NCBI GenBank assembly: GCA_937907455.1
Contig: CALESQ010000106.1
Location: 8,641 to 72,640, forward strand
Direction: 5' to 3'
Length of the DNA: 64,000 bases
From: an uncultured Caldilineales bacterium
GTDB lineage: Bacteria > Chloroflexota > Anaerolineae > JAAEKA01
Shown: positions 16,522-25,588 of the stretch, piece after piece
Layout: each line of letters opens with the position of its first letter
Position numbering within the stretch: position 1 is the stretch's first letter
The notes under the pieces: generated by a model
Seen by the model: only the letters and a program-made list of their open reading frames with translations
The model's database searches: none
What the model was told of the DNA's origin: nothing
Program-made: the position numbers and the translations under genes

Positions 16522-17895
16522 TTGTCTAAAACACAACTTCGCAATCTCGTGCTCAGCATTGTGGTGATGAGCGTTCTGCTGCTGGCCGCCGTAGCCTGCG
16601 CCACGCCGCCGGCCTCAACCACGCCGACCGAAGCAGCGGCCACTGCCGTGCCGGTCGTTGCCACTGCCGAGCCGCCCACCGTATCGGTCACCACCACCAT
16701 GCCCACGGCAACCGAGCCGATCTCGATGGGGCCAAAGCCTGTTCCCGTCACCGATGGCAGCCACCCGCTGGCTGAACTGGATGTGATACAGCGCAACGGC
16801 GTTTATGGCGGCGCACCCGATATGGTGATTGATCCCGACAAGGTGTACGTAGCCACCATCAAGACTGCCAAAGGCGATATCGCCGTGGAGATGTACAGCA
16901 AAGAAGCACCCGTTGCCGTCAACAATTTCGTGGTCCTGGCCGAACTGGGCTTCTACGACAACATGCCGTTGTACCCCGTTGGCCCGCCCAATGCGGTACT
17001 CACCGGCGACCCCACCGGCGACGGCCAGGGCACGCCCGGCTACGACTTCCCTGCCGAAATTCTTGTGCCGAACCCGGCAGGCACTATGGGCTACCTGCGT
17101 TTTCCCGATCAAATCAACCCGGAAAAACTGAGCAACGGCAGCCAGCTCTACATCACCATGGAAGCTGTGCCCGATATTGATGGTGTCTATGCGGCCTTTG
17201 GCAGCGTGATCTCCGGCATGGATGTGCTCAGCAACACTGTGCCCGGCGATGTGATCAGCACGATCAGCATCAGCGAGGCGCAGAAACGCCTGGCCCCCAC
17301 CCCGCCGCCGCCCACACCTGTGCCCACCCCCTATGCACCGACTTCAGCGACTGGCCGCCCGCTGGCTAAACTCGATCCTGCCGAGCGCGTGGACATGTTC
17401 AACGCTGCACCCGCCATGCAACTGGAAGAGGGCAAGGACTATCGCGCCCGTATCACCACCGATGCAGGCGACATCGTAGTGGACCTGTACGAAGAGCAGA
17501 CCCCGCTCACGGTCAACAACTTTGTGGCGCTGGCCAACCTGGGCTTCTACGACAACACCACCTTCCACCGCGTCATCGAAGACTTCATGGCGCAGGCCGG
17601 TGATCCCAGTGCCACCGGCAGCGGCGGCCCCGGCTACATCTTCAAGGATGAAATTGTACCGGAGCTGGTGTTCGACAAGGAAGGCATTCTGGCCATGGCC
17701 AATGCCGGCCCCGGCACCAACGGCAGCCAATTCTTCATCACCTTTGCCCCCACCGACTGGCTGAACGGCCAGCACACCATCTTCGGCCAGGTGATCGAAG
17801 GGCAGGATGTGGTGAAGAAGATCCAACTGCGCGATCCCAACGTATCCGCGGAACCGGGCACGCTGATCAAGACCATTACCATCGAAACCAAATAA
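16522..17895 (+). CDS. Double-cyclophilin peptidyl-prolyl isomerase lipoprotein
   Basis: A 457-residue protein starting at TTG 16522, with GGAGG 9 bases upstream. Residues 1-26 form a lipoprotein signal (hydrophobic run then LLLAAVAC, lipidated Cys26), followed by a Thr/Ala/Pro-rich tether. Two cyclophilin domains follow, at about 110-260 and 310-457. The second is canonical: FHRVIEDFMAQAGDP, NGSQFFITFAPTDWLNGQHT. The first has lost the catalytic arginine (LYPVGPPNA in place of FHRVI) and is probably structural. It should act outside the membrane in protein folding. A proline-rich PTPPPPTPVPTPYAP linker joins the domains. Confidence 0.88.
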   Translation: MSKTQLRNLVLSIVVMSVLLLAAVACATPPASTTPTEAAATAVPVVATAEPPTVSVTTTMPTATEPISMGPKPVPVTDGSHPLAELDVIQRNGVYGGAPDMVIDPDKVYVATIKTAKGDIAVEMYSKEAPVAVNNFVVLAELGFYDNMPLYPVGPPNAVLTGDPTGDGQGTPGYDFPAEILVPNPAGTMGYLRFPDQINPEKLSNGSQLYITMEAVPDIDGVYAAFGSVISGMDVLSNTVPGDVISTISISEAQKRLAPTPPPPTPVPTPYAPTSATGRPLAKLDPAERVDMFNAAPAMQLEEGKDYRARITTDAGDIVVDLYEEQTPLTVNNFVALANLGFYDNTTFHRVIEDFMAQAGDPSATGSGGPGYIFKDEIVPELVFDKEGILAMANAGPGTNGSQFFITFAPTDWLNGQHTIFGQVIEGQDVVKKIQLRDPNVSAEPGTLIKTITIETK

Positions 17896-17914
17896 CCCTG
17901 AATAAGCAGTAGCT

Positions 17915-17953
17915 AAAGCGGTGACTGTGCCATAATGCAGTCACCGCTTTTTT
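17915..17953 (+). terminator. Rho-independent terminator after cyclophilin gene
   Basis: A perfect 13-bp stem, AAAGCGGTGACTG (17915-17927) with CAGTCACCGCTTT (17938-17950), and a 10-nt loop run into TTTTTT. It also separates this gene from the convergent murF-alr gene. The A-run at the left arm makes it plausible in both directions. Confidence 0.92.
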
Positions 17954-18009
17954 GTAACGCGCATAAAGATTCCACTTAAACAGCCGCTAAGGCAGTGTGG
18001 GCTGCCTGG

Positions 18010-20637
18010 CTATACCACGCGCGGCACGCGCGCCAGAATCTCAGCCACCACCTCGTAGCTAATCGTGCCCAGGCGCTCGGCCACCTGCTCCACCGTGATT
18101 TCGGCATTGCCCTGTCGGCCAATCAGCACCACCTCATCGCCGCGGCGCACCCCAGCGATACCGGTCACATCCAACATAGTTTGATCCATAGTCACGCGCC
18201 CCACAATCGGCGCGTACTGGCCGCGCACCAGCACATGCCCCCAATGCGCCGGAGCACGCCGAAAGCCATCGGCATAGCCTACCGGTGCAACAGCCAGTTG
18301 GGTGGGGCGCTCGGTGATAAACGTGTTGCCGTAGCTGATAGGCACACCCGCGGGCAGCGTTTTCACCTGGGCGACCTGCGTTTTCCAGCTTAGTGCCGGA
18401 CGAAAACCCTGTGGCAACGGTGTAGCCGCAGAAGGAGCCAGCCCATACAGGGCTATGCCGGGTCGCACCATATCGAAGTGGCTGAATGGCCAGGCCAGCA
18501 GCGCCGCAGAATTTGCCGCATGGATCAGCGGCAGCGCCAGGCCGCGGGCGCGCAGGGCCGCCAATACCTCGCCAAACACCGCCAACTGCGCTGCCGTATG
18601 TTGACGTAACCCGTGCAGATCGCTGTCTGCGCTGGAAAAATGGGTAAACACCCCCTCGATCTCCAGCCCCGGTAGCTGCATCACCTGCTCGACAAAAGGC
18701 ACCACCTCTTCAGGCAGCAACCCCAGTCGCGCCATGCCGGTATCCACCTTGATATGCACGCGGGCGCTGCGGTTCAAATCGGCCGCGGCCTGACTAAAGG
18801 CACGCGCCACATCGAGATCGTATAGAGTGGCAGTAACGCCGTGGCGCAGGGTATCGCGCGCCTGCCAGGCAGGTGTGTAGCCCAGCACCAGAATCGGCGC
18901 ATCCACCGCGGCGCGACGCAGGGTAATCGCCTCAGCCAGACAGGCCACCGCCAACATGGTGGCGCCGTTGTTGAGCGCAGTATGAGCGATACTCACCGCC
19001 CCGTGGCCGTAGCCATCAGCCTTCACCACCGCGCAGATGGCCGTCTGTGGCCCCACAATAACACGAATGGCCTGCATGTTGCCCGCCACGGCATCCAGAT
19101 CAATTTCCACCCAGGTGGGGCGGTTTTGCGTCAGCGGACGCACTTGCAACCAACCGGCTGATTGACGTACCAACACGCGACGCGCCTGCTGTGGCTCGGC
19201 CAGCAAGCTGGCTGTCACCTGTTCCATGCGCGCCGGGCGGTCTCCCTTCACCAGGATCACCGGCGGCGTGCCCTCTGCCGCCAATGTCTGAGCGGTGTGC
19301 TGCACAAAGCGCACCACATCGCTGGCAATAAAGGCACGGAAGATGCGTTCGCCGGGCATGCCTGCCTGCTGAGCGCCTGCGGCGATTTCCTGGCTGCGCT
19401 GCCCCTTCACCACCAGCCAATCGGCACGGGCTGCGGCGGCTCGTCCCACCTGGCGGTGTGCCTCGTCTTCCGCCTCGCCCAAATCCCACATATCGCCCAG
19501 CACGGCTACACGCGGGCGCTGGCCGAAAAGCGCCAACGTCTCCAGTGCGGCCTGCATGGCTTCGGGGCTGGCGTTCACGGTGTCATCCAGCAACAGGCTG
19601 CCATGCACACCTGGCAAGGGGCGCAGATGACCGGCAAGCGGCCTGAACCCGGCCAACGCTGCTAATGCCGCATCAGCATCCACCCCAAACCACAGCGCCA
19701 CCGTTAAGGCTGCGGCCAGCAAGGGGGCATGGTGACGCCCCAGCACCTGGGCGCGCACAGGCAATGGGGCTAATGCCCTGCCGCAATGCTGAGCCAGCTT
19801 GCCGTGCGCGTCGTGCAGGGTGAAGCGCAAACCATCGCTGCCTGCACGCAGGGCGCGGATGCGCATATCGGCCCCGGCCTGCTGCCCTACAGCCAGCACC
19901 GCGGCCGCTGTGCGTTCGGCCAGCGCCATCACCGCGGGATCGTCGGCGTTGAGAACCGCCAGCCCATCACCAGGCAACGCCTCCAACAAGCGGCCCTTTT
20001 CCGTGGCAATGGTTGCGCGTGTGCCAAAGGTAGCCAGATGTGCCGTGCCCAGCGAGGTAAGCACCCCAACCCGTGGCCGCGTCAGCGCAGCCAGATCACG
20101 GATTTCGTCGAAACTGTCGGCGGCCAGCTCAAGCACAGCCAATTCATGTTGTGGCTCGAGATCGCCAGCAGCAATAGACAGGCCGTAGCGCCCGTTGATG
20201 CTGCCGCGGTTCGAAAATACGGCGCGGCCCGTACACGCCAACACAGCGGCGATCAGCTCTTTGGCCGTGGTTTTGCCTGCGGAACCGGTGATGCCCACGG
20301 TGGCAAGCTCAGGGCGCTGCAAGGCGCGCTCAGCATAGGCCAGCAGCGCGGCGCGGGTGTCGTGCGTTATCACCACGGTGACGCCCGATAGGGGCAGGGG
20401 CGGTGGCACTTGGCACAGCACGCCGCGCGCGCCGTGCGCGACTGCATCGGCGATGTAGTCGTGCCCATCTCCCTTTTCGCTTTTCACCGCTACAAACAAA
20501 GGCCCCGGAGCGTTGCGAGAGTAAGTGGAAGCTGCCAGCAAGCGTGAGTCGTATTGAAAGCAACAAAAACAGCGGTCTGCCGGTGAGCCATGCACGACTG
20601 CACCGGTAGCCGCCAGTAACTCGGCCAGATCAATCAT
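18010..20637 (-). CDS. murF-alr: MurF-alanine racemase fusion (UDP-MurNAc-tripeptide:D-Ala-D-Ala ligase / Alr)
   Basis: An 875-residue fusion. Residues about 1-480 are MurF: VTVVITHDTRAALLAYAERA, the ATP loop TVGITGSAGKTTAKELIAAV, and the ERTAAAVLAVG linker to the C-terminal domain. Residues about 505-875 are a fold-type III alanine racemase with the PLP lysine in CAVVKADGYGHGAVSIA and the catalytic tyrosine in PISYGNTFITERPTQLAVAP. The two would make D-alanine and attach D-Ala-D-Ala to the peptidoglycan precursor in the cytosol. A separate Ddl ligase is still needed between them. The start overlaps the upstream pseudokinase stop by ATGA. The same fusion is known in Bacteroidota. Confidence 0.93.
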   Translation of the reverse strand: MIDLAELLAATGAVVHGSPADRCFCCFQYDSRLLAASTYSRNAPGPLFVAVKSEKGDGHDYIADAVAHGARGVLCQVPPPLPLSGVTVVITHDTRAALLAYAERALQRPELATVGITGSAGKTTAKELIAAVLACTGRAVFSNRGSINGRYGLSIAAGDLEPQHELAVLELAADSFDEIRDLAALTRPRVGVLTSLGTAHLATFGTRATIATEKGRLLEALPGDGLAVLNADDPAVMALAERTAAAVLAVGQQAGADMRIRALRAGSDGLRFTLHDAHGKLAQHCGRALAPLPVRAQVLGRHHAPLLAAALTVALWFGVDADAALAALAGFRPLAGHLRPLPGVHGSLLLDDTVNASPEAMQAALETLALFGQRPRVAVLGDMWDLGEAEDEAHRQVGRAAAARADWLVVKGQRSQEIAAGAQQAGMPGERIFRAFIASDVVRFVQHTAQTLAAEGTPPVILVKGDRPARMEQVTASLLAEPQQARRVLVRQSAGWLQVRPLTQNRPTWVEIDLDAVAGNMQAIRVIVGPQTAICAVVKADGYGHGAVSIAHTALNNGATMLAVACLAEAITLRRAAVDAPILVLGYTPAWQARDTLRHGVTATLYDLDVARAFSQAAADLNRSARVHIKVDTGMARLGLLPEEVVPFVEQVMQLPGLEIEGVFTHFSSADSDLHGLRQHTAAQLAVFGEVLAALRARGLALPLIHAANSAALLAWPFSHFDMVRPGIALYGLAPSAATPLPQGFRPALSWKTQVAQVKTLPAGVPISYGNTFITERPTQLAVAPVGYADGFRRAPAHWGHVLVRGQYAPIVGRVTMDQTMLDVTGIAGVRRGDEVVLIGRQGNAEITVEQVAERLGTISYEVVAEILARVPRVV

Positions 20638-22148
20638 GGCTTGTTGTCAGAAGAGCGACGCCGCGGACGAGATTGAGGCTGCGGACGCGGTGCGGGCCTG
20701 GCGCGACCTGCGGGCGGCTCGTTCACAGGCTGCTGCTTCTTCACTACAGGCACATCCAAAGCTGATTTGTCGGGCCGGGCAGCGGGTGCGGCGGTCTTGC
20801 GCATGGCGCGTTGACGATTCTGGATGCTTTGCTCGGTGGAGGTGACGGCCATCGCCGCGGCGACCAGCGGATCGGGGGCCAACGTCTCTACGGCAGCATA
20901 GGGCAGCGCAATCGTCTCACCGGCAAATTGGCTCAAATCCACCGGCTTAAGCATCTCCATCCAATCAATTCGGGGTATTTCCGGCGGTTTGGGGATCTCC
21001 ACCGGAACCAATGCCTCTACTTCGGGCATGAGCAGCGTTTGCTCCAGCGCGCTGAAGTCAATTTCAGGCATGGGCAACTGTGGTGGGAAGCCATCGGGGC
21101 GTGCCGAAGGGGTGGGGGCGGCAGCTTTGGCTGCGGTGCGCCGCACAGAGCCAGCAGAGGCGGCGCTGGCGACAGGCGCAGCGTGCGGCTGCGCGGGTTT
21201 GGAGGGCCGGGTTACGGCGCGCGGGGCACGCAGCGCCACCCGCAGATCGCGATTCATCTCTACCAGACTGGGATAGCGCTCAGCGGGGTTCTCAGCCAAC
21301 GCTTTGGTTAGTACGACATCCAGCGCAGCAGGCACAGTGGCAATAGACTGCGACAGCGCGATCTGCTGGCCAGCGGCGGGTACACGGCCTTTCAGCAAAA
21401 TGTACATTAATGCCGCCACAGCAAAGACATCGCTGCTGGCATTGGGAAACTCCTGGCCTGTTTCCACCTCAGGCGGCAACAGGGGGGTGATGATCTGCGC
21501 GGCGTGTTCGTTGAGGCGGCTGCGCAGTTGCGCCAGACCTACGCCCAGCAATCTGACCTGCCCCTGTTCGTTGACGAGAATATCGTGCAGGTCGAAGGAA
21601 CCGTGGAACATGCCGCGGTAGTGGGCATACTCCAGCGCCGACGAGACCTGTTCGACAACGCGCATAGCCTGGCGCGGGTCCTCCAACGGCAGTTTAAAGC
21701 GCCGTGTAAGCGACTGAAACCCCTCACCGATGCGCGCCGCCAGATAAGGATACCCCTGCTGTACGGCGGCCTGACGCACAGGGGCCAGCCGCGGGTGGTT
21801 GAGCGTCACCGACTCGACGCGGCGGCTCAGATTTAGAAAGGCACTCTCATGGCTGCTGTCTTCGGCGGGGGGCAACACCTGCACAGCCTGTAAACCGTTG
21901 GCAGAAAACTGCCAGGTGGCCGCGGCTGGCTCGCTGCTGCGCGCGGTAGCCGCGCGATAGAGACCGATGGCCTTGCGGATCAAGGTATCATCTATCCAAC
22001 CGTTGTCCATCGCCTGCTGCTCGCTGTCAGACCCTGCGGCCACGGCCAACTGTGTCACCAGCCAGTCGGGCAGCGTAGATTTGCCGTTGCTGCCGATGGT
22101 GGCGTTTAACAGCGCACCGGCCAGGGAGCTGAGGAAGGAGGTGTTCAT
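20634..22148 (-). CDS. Ser/Thr protein-kinase-like protein (predicted pseudokinase)
   Basis: A 504-residue protein recognisable only by its kinase C-lobe, at about residues 155-300. HGSFDLHDILV (182-192) sits where kinases have HRDLKPxNIL, so the catalytic aspartate is missing, and LGVGLA (201-206) replaces DFG. SSDVFAVAALMYILLKGRVP (238-257) is kinase subdomain IX. No glycine loop or VAIK lysine is visible in the N-terminal part. Residues 300-504 are low-complexity, rich in Pro/Ala/Lys/Arg. It lies upstream of murF-alr with coupled start and stop, suggesting a scaffold or regulator of wall synthesis. AGGAG lies 10 bases before the start. Confidence 0.75.
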   Translation of the reverse strand: MNTSFLSSLAGALLNATIGSNGKSTLPDWLVTQLAVAAGSDSEQQAMDNGWIDDTLIRKAIGLYRAATARSSEPAAATWQFSANGLQAVQVLPPAEDSSHESAFLNLSRRVESVTLNHPRLAPVRQAAVQQGYPYLAARIGEGFQSLTRRFKLPLEDPRQAMRVVEQVSSALEYAHYRGMFHGSFDLHDILVNEQGQVRLLGVGLAQLRSRLNEHAAQIITPLLPPEVETGQEFPNASSDVFAVAALMYILLKGRVPAAGQQIALSQSIATVPAALDVVLTKALAENPAERYPSLVEMNRDLRVALRAPRAVTRPSKPAQPHAAPVASAASAGSVRRTAAKAAAPTPSARPDGFPPQLPMPEIDFSALEQTLLMPEVEALVPVEIPKPPEIPRIDWMEMLKPVDLSQFAGETIALPYAAVETLAPDPLVAAAMAVTSTEQSIQNRQRAMRKTAAPAARPDKSALDVPVVKKQQPVNEPPAGRARPAPRPQPQSRPRRRSSDNKP

Positions 22149-22174
22149 GCAGGGGGTACTCCTGGTTGCAACCG

Positions 22175-22204
22175 GGGATCGGCAAGCGTTTGCCTGCCGA
22201 TCCC
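22175..22204 (-). terminator. Stem-loop between subtilase and pseudokinase genes
   Basis: A perfect 10-bp stem, GGGATCGGCA (22175-22184) with TGCCGATCCC (22195-22204), lies about 10 bases past the subtilase stop on the minus strand. There is no T-tract, so it may be a processing or mRNA-stabilising hairpin rather than a true terminator. Confidence 0.5.
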
Positions 22205-22214
22205 TGTAGCGCGT

Positions 22215-24989
22215 TTATTGAGCGGCCCAGCCCCACCAACCGGCTACATACTGAATGTCTGCAATGTCGTTATCGCTGTCCATATCCATATCATAGCCCA
22301 GCAGATAGATGCCGTCGCCACTGATCGCCTGCCAGTTGTTAGCCAGCAAGGTAATGTCTTGTACATCTACCACGCCATCGCAATTCACGTCAGCTTTGTT
22401 GTGGGCGCCGTTCAAACCGCTGAAAGGCATAAACTTGATAGCCATGCCGTCGCTCAGCGGCGGCATGTTGGCTTTGGATACCAACACGCCAGCGCTGCCG
22501 TTGCTGTTCTCGATACCTACCATGGTATCATCGGGCAGGTCTACGGTCTGGTATTGCAGCGTCACCGAATTGTCGCTGTTATCAAATACCAACTCGAAGG
22601 TTTCCGGCCAGCCAGCAGGCCAGTGCTGCACGGCATCATACTGCACTACCCACTGCGAACCGCTGGCCTTGTGATAGATCAGGCCTTGCGTGCCGAAACT
22701 CGGATTGAGGTCGGTGGTAAAAGCGTACACCGCGTTGTTGGGCGCACCTTCAAAGGGGATGATGCCATGCGGTCGCGGCTGGTTCTGGCCGAACTGCACA
22801 AAGCCGTTGGAAGTGATGTAGGCTGAGCTGTAGCTGGTGCCGTACATCGGCCAACTCAGACCCATCGTCACCAGGCTGGAAGCGTCGTCATCCAGCGACA
22901 AGGTGCTGACGCCCGCCGCGCCCTGCAGCTCGATCCAATTGTACTGTACAGGGCAAGTAAGACTCTGGCCGCTAATGAGGGCGTAGTAATCGGTGGTGGC
23001 TGTCAAGGCGAGGTTTTGCACCAGGTTAGCATTGACGGTAATGGCCACCTCCAGCGGCGTGAAACCGCTCATCTCGGCCCGCAGGGTGTAGCTGCCCGCG
23101 GGCAGGTTGAGGCTGTATTGGCCGGTAGAATTGCTGATGACCGACAGCGCGGGCTGTCCTTTCAGGAACACCCGAGCGCCCCAAATCGGCGTCACGCCGC
23201 CACTGGTAACCACACCCGACACCGTATAGACAGCCTGGGCCAGCAGCTCGAAGTTTTGTACTGTATCGGTGTCCATAACTACGACCACGGCGCTGGCGCT
23301 GGCCGGATTATAGCCGTAGGCGCTCACCTGCATGTCGTAGCTGCCAGCGCCGATGACAAAGCTGTACTCGCCTGCGGCGTTGGTGATCTGACGCAGGGTT
23401 TTGCCGCTGCGGGTAATGCTCACCAGCGCGTCAGCCACTGGACTGCCGCCCGCGGTAACCACACCGCGCAACACGCCAGCCTGATAGATCATGTCTGCGG
23501 CGGCTTTTACGTCCAGCCGTCCCCAGCCAAAGGTATTGTTGGGAATCTGCGAACCGGCCACGCCACCGCACGTTTGGCTGCTGGTGAGCGGTGTAGCCGT
23601 GCCGCGCAGCAGGGCCTCGGTCTGGGCGACTTTGCCAATCAGAGCTGGCTCCAGCGACCAAAGCAGCGCCACCGCGCCGGCGTTGTGTGGCCCGGCCATG
23701 CTGGTGCCGCTGGAAAAGCCGTAACTGTTGTCACCGGTAGATACCGATGAATAGATGCTGCTGCCGGGGGCACTGATATCAGGGCCGATGCTGCCGGTGA
23801 AGGGATTTGGCCCGCGGCTGGAAAACGATGAAATGGCATCGCTTGAGGTGGTAGAACCAACGTTAAACGAATTCAGGTTGTCGCCCGGTGAGCCAAGCGT
23901 GCCGCAACTGGAGCCGTTGTTACCAGCCGAAAAAGAGCTGAACACTCCGGCTGCACGCAGGTTGCCGATGGCCGTATTGTAATAAACGTAGCCACCGGGG
24001 CCGCCCCAGGAATTCTGCACGACGTGCGGGCGCATGGCCGGGTCGGGACTGGTGCCATCCAGCTTGGTGGGGGCCAGCATCCATTGCATGGCGCCCAGCA
24101 GGGCTTCGTCGTTGGGACAGCAGCCATAGGCGGCGATCCAGTCTGCGCCGGGGGCTACGCCTACCTGGTTGTTAAGTGCGGCATCTTCACCGACCTCGCT
24201 GCCCATGACATGCGTGCCATGCGTGCCTTCGACAGCCTCTGGCAAGGCTGAAGGGGTGCCGCCCACGCTGGGCAGCGTGCGGGCATCCCACCAGCTATAG
24301 TCTCCATTGAAGGGACCACCGACTGTGCCAGTGGCATTGCCGCGGAACTGGCGCACCAATGCTTCGTGGCTATAACGCACGCCGGTGTCAATGTTGGCAG
24401 CTACCACGCCTTCACCGCGCACGCCATAGACGCTCCACACCTGATCGGCACGGATCTTGGCTACGCCCCAGGCTATGGCTTCGGGGGCCACGGTGGCGTT
24501 TTCTTCTACCGGCTGGGGGGGTTCGGGCTTGCCTTCCGGCACGATACGCTCTACCTGCGGATAGGCGGCAATGGCCTGTGCTGCGCGCAGATCGCCCTGA
24601 ACAACAATGGCATTGACGATCCAGTAAGGCTGAAAATAACTAACCTCACCGGCCAAACGCTGGCTGCGCAGCGCCTGGATGAGCGCGCTTTGAGCGCGGT
24701 TCGCCGTGGCGGTCAGCGCGGTGTAAACGTACTGGCCCTTGGCATCCCAGTCATCAATCTTGTCCGCAGCCGACAGATCAGCCTGTTCGCGGAAGAGTAC
24801 AATGAAGCGCTGCTGGCCCTGTGGGGCATGGGCAAAGGCTGCCTGCAAAGCTGGGTCAATAGGCGCGGCCTGTGCGGTGGCCGCAGCCAGCGGGGTTTGC
24901 GCGGGCAGGAGGATACCACCGCCGAACAGCAATGAAGCAAAGAGCAAAGCTACAATGAGACTATGAACGTGAGAACGCCGATGCATCAT
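22215..24989 (-). CDS. Secreted S8 subtilisin-like protease with carboxypeptidase-regulatory and dockerin-like domains
   Basis: A 924-residue secreted protease. Residues 1-42 are a signal peptide (charged start, hydrophobic core, AQAAP). An I9-type propeptide covers about 58-155. The catalytic triad is Asp201 (NIDTGVRYSH), His257 (GTHGTHVMG) and Ser430 (SSGTSMAGPH), with the oxyanion Asn326 in QNSWGG. Two carboxypeptidase-regulatory-like beta domains follow (about 500-665), then a region with TSYSSAYITSNGFVQFGQNQ. The C-terminus has calcium-loop repeats (DVNCDGVVDVQDI, DMDSDNDIADIQ) like type I dockerin. A second ATG at 24986 is better spaced (7 bases) from GGAGG than the first (4 bases). Confidence 0.92.
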   Translation of the reverse strand: MMHRRSHVHSLIVALLFASLLFGGGILLPAQTPLAAATAQAAPIDPALQAAFAHAPQGQQRFIVLFREQADLSAADKIDDWDAKGQYVYTALTATANRAQSALIQALRSQRLAGEVSYFQPYWIVNAIVVQGDLRAAQAIAAYPQVERIVPEGKPEPPQPVEENATVAPEAIAWGVAKIRADQVWSVYGVRGEGVVAANIDTGVRYSHEALVRQFRGNATGTVGGPFNGDYSWWDARTLPSVGGTPSALPEAVEGTHGTHVMGSEVGEDAALNNQVGVAPGADWIAAYGCCPNDEALLGAMQWMLAPTKLDGTSPDPAMRPHVVQNSWGGPGGYVYYNTAIGNLRAAGVFSSFSAGNNGSSCGTLGSPGDNLNSFNVGSTTSSDAISSFSSRGPNPFTGSIGPDISAPGSSIYSSVSTGDNSYGFSSGTSMAGPHNAGAVALLWSLEPALIGKVAQTEALLRGTATPLTSSQTCGGVAGSQIPNNTFGWGRLDVKAAADMIYQAGVLRGVVTAGGSPVADALVSITRSGKTLRQITNAAGEYSFVIGAGSYDMQVSAYGYNPASASAVVVVMDTDTVQNFELLAQAVYTVSGVVTSGGVTPIWGARVFLKGQPALSVISNSTGQYSLNLPAGSYTLRAEMSGFTPLEVAITVNANLVQNLALTATTDYYALISGQSLTCPVQYNWIELQGAAGVSTLSLDDDASSLVTMGLSWPMYGTSYSSAYITSNGFVQFGQNQPRPHGIIPFEGAPNNAVYAFTTDLNPSFGTQGLIYHKASGSQWVVQYDAVQHWPAGWPETFELVFDNSDNSVTLQYQTVDLPDDTMVGIENSNGSAGVLVSKANMPPLSDGMAIKFMPFSGLNGAHNKADVNCDGVVDVQDITLLANNWQAISGDGIYLLGYDMDMDSDNDIADIQYVAGWWGWAAQ

Positions 24990-25022
24990 GGAACCTCCGG
25001 GGATAGAAAAAGCAGTGGGGCA

Positions 25023-25051
25023 ATCGTAACACAGTTATGACGGGGCGTCAA
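25023..25051 (-). promoter_or_regulatory. Sigma70-type promoter of the subtilase gene
   Basis: On the minus strand TTGACG (25051-25046), a 17-bp spacer and TACGAT (25028-25023) lie about 35 bases before the start codon, with GGAGG between. Confidence 0.75.
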
Positions 25052-25166
25052 ACGCACCTGAAGGTTTTGCATAAGTTGAGGCGAGCGAATGGAATTCACC
25101 GCCTGACAGCGCCGAAGCGGCCTCAGCCGCCGGGAGAAACTCCGCCAGACCCTCAGGGGCCTTCAT
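25035..25166 (-). other. Possible 43-codon reading frame, unrecognised
   Basis: A minus-strand frame from ATG 25166 to TAA 25035 would encode a 43-residue peptide beginning MKAPEGLAEFLPAAEAASAL and ending with a Ser/Ala-rich segment. It starts just after the zinc-ribbon gene's terminator and overlaps the -35 of the subtilase promoter. It has no clear Shine-Dalgarno and I recognise no family. It may be a non-coding repeat remnant. Confidence 0.2.
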
Positions 25167-25197
25167 GCCGTTAGCCGAGGTTTTCCAATCCCTGCAT

Positions 25198-25238
25198 AAA
25201 AAAAAGCACGCCATCACGCAGAGGGTGACGGAGTGCTT
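25198..25238 (-). terminator. Rho-independent terminator after the zinc-ribbon gene
   Basis: Arms AAGCACGCCATCAC (25204-25217) and GTGACGGAGTGCTT (25225-25238) pair at 12 of 14 positions around a 7-nt loop. On the minus strand the stem runs into eight T residues (complement of A 25198-25205). Confidence 0.88.
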
Positions 25239-25260
25239 CTGGGGTAGAAAAGGCGCAGGC

Positions 25261-25500
25261 TCAGGCTGCGGGGGCATCATCCGGGGCAGTGGTGGGCGCC
25301 ACAGGGGCCGACGGGCTGCCTGCCATCTGCCAGGCGCGGCGGATGCGCTCCAACGGCATTTTGTTGCTTTTACGGCAGGCCGGGCAAGGCACCGGAACCG
25401 ATTTGGGACGCTTGCCGCCCAGGGTTTGCATGATTTGAGCCAGATCACCTTCGCTCAGATTGATAGGTGCACGGCAATAGGTACAGGAAAAGTTAAGCAT
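25261..25500 (-). CDS. Small zinc-ribbon protein of unknown function
   Basis: A 79-residue protein starting MLNFSCTYCRAPINLSEGD. Two CxxC pairs (CTYC near residue 6 and CPAC near residue 39) form a probable zinc ribbon, with a helical segment between them (LAQIMQTLGGKRPKSV). The C-terminus is an Ala/Pro-rich tail. It has its own terminator downstream and a hairpin upstream, so it is expressed as a unit. The role is unknown; nucleic-acid or protein binding is possible but not shown. Confidence 0.7.
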   Translation of the reverse strand: MLNFSCTYCRAPINLSEGDLAQIMQTLGGKRPKSVPVPCPACRKSNKMPLERIRRAWQMAGSPSAPVAPTTAPDDAPAA

Positions 25501-25532
25501 AGAAATACTCCGTTCGACAGGCCCCGAAGAAC

Positions 25533-25563
25533 AACGGGCTTCCAGAGGTACTGGAAGCCCGTT
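25533..25563 (-). terminator. Hairpin between the secreted-repeat protein and zinc-ribbon genes
   Basis: A perfect 13-bp stem, AACGGGCTTCCAG (25533-25545) with CTGGAAGCCCGTT (25551-25563), has a 5-nt loop. It follows the stop of the secreted protein by about 25 bases on the minus strand. Only a weak T-rich tail follows, so partial read-through into the zinc-ribbon gene is likely. Confidence 0.7.
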
Positions 25564-25588
25564 GGAAAGGGAAATCTACGGCGAGATC

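Noticed and set aside
25035..25448. 137-codon minus-strand ORF overlapping the zinc-ribbon gene
   Set aside because: It runs through the terminator hairpin and out of frame with the CxxC protein; only its distal part (25035-25166) lies outside other features.
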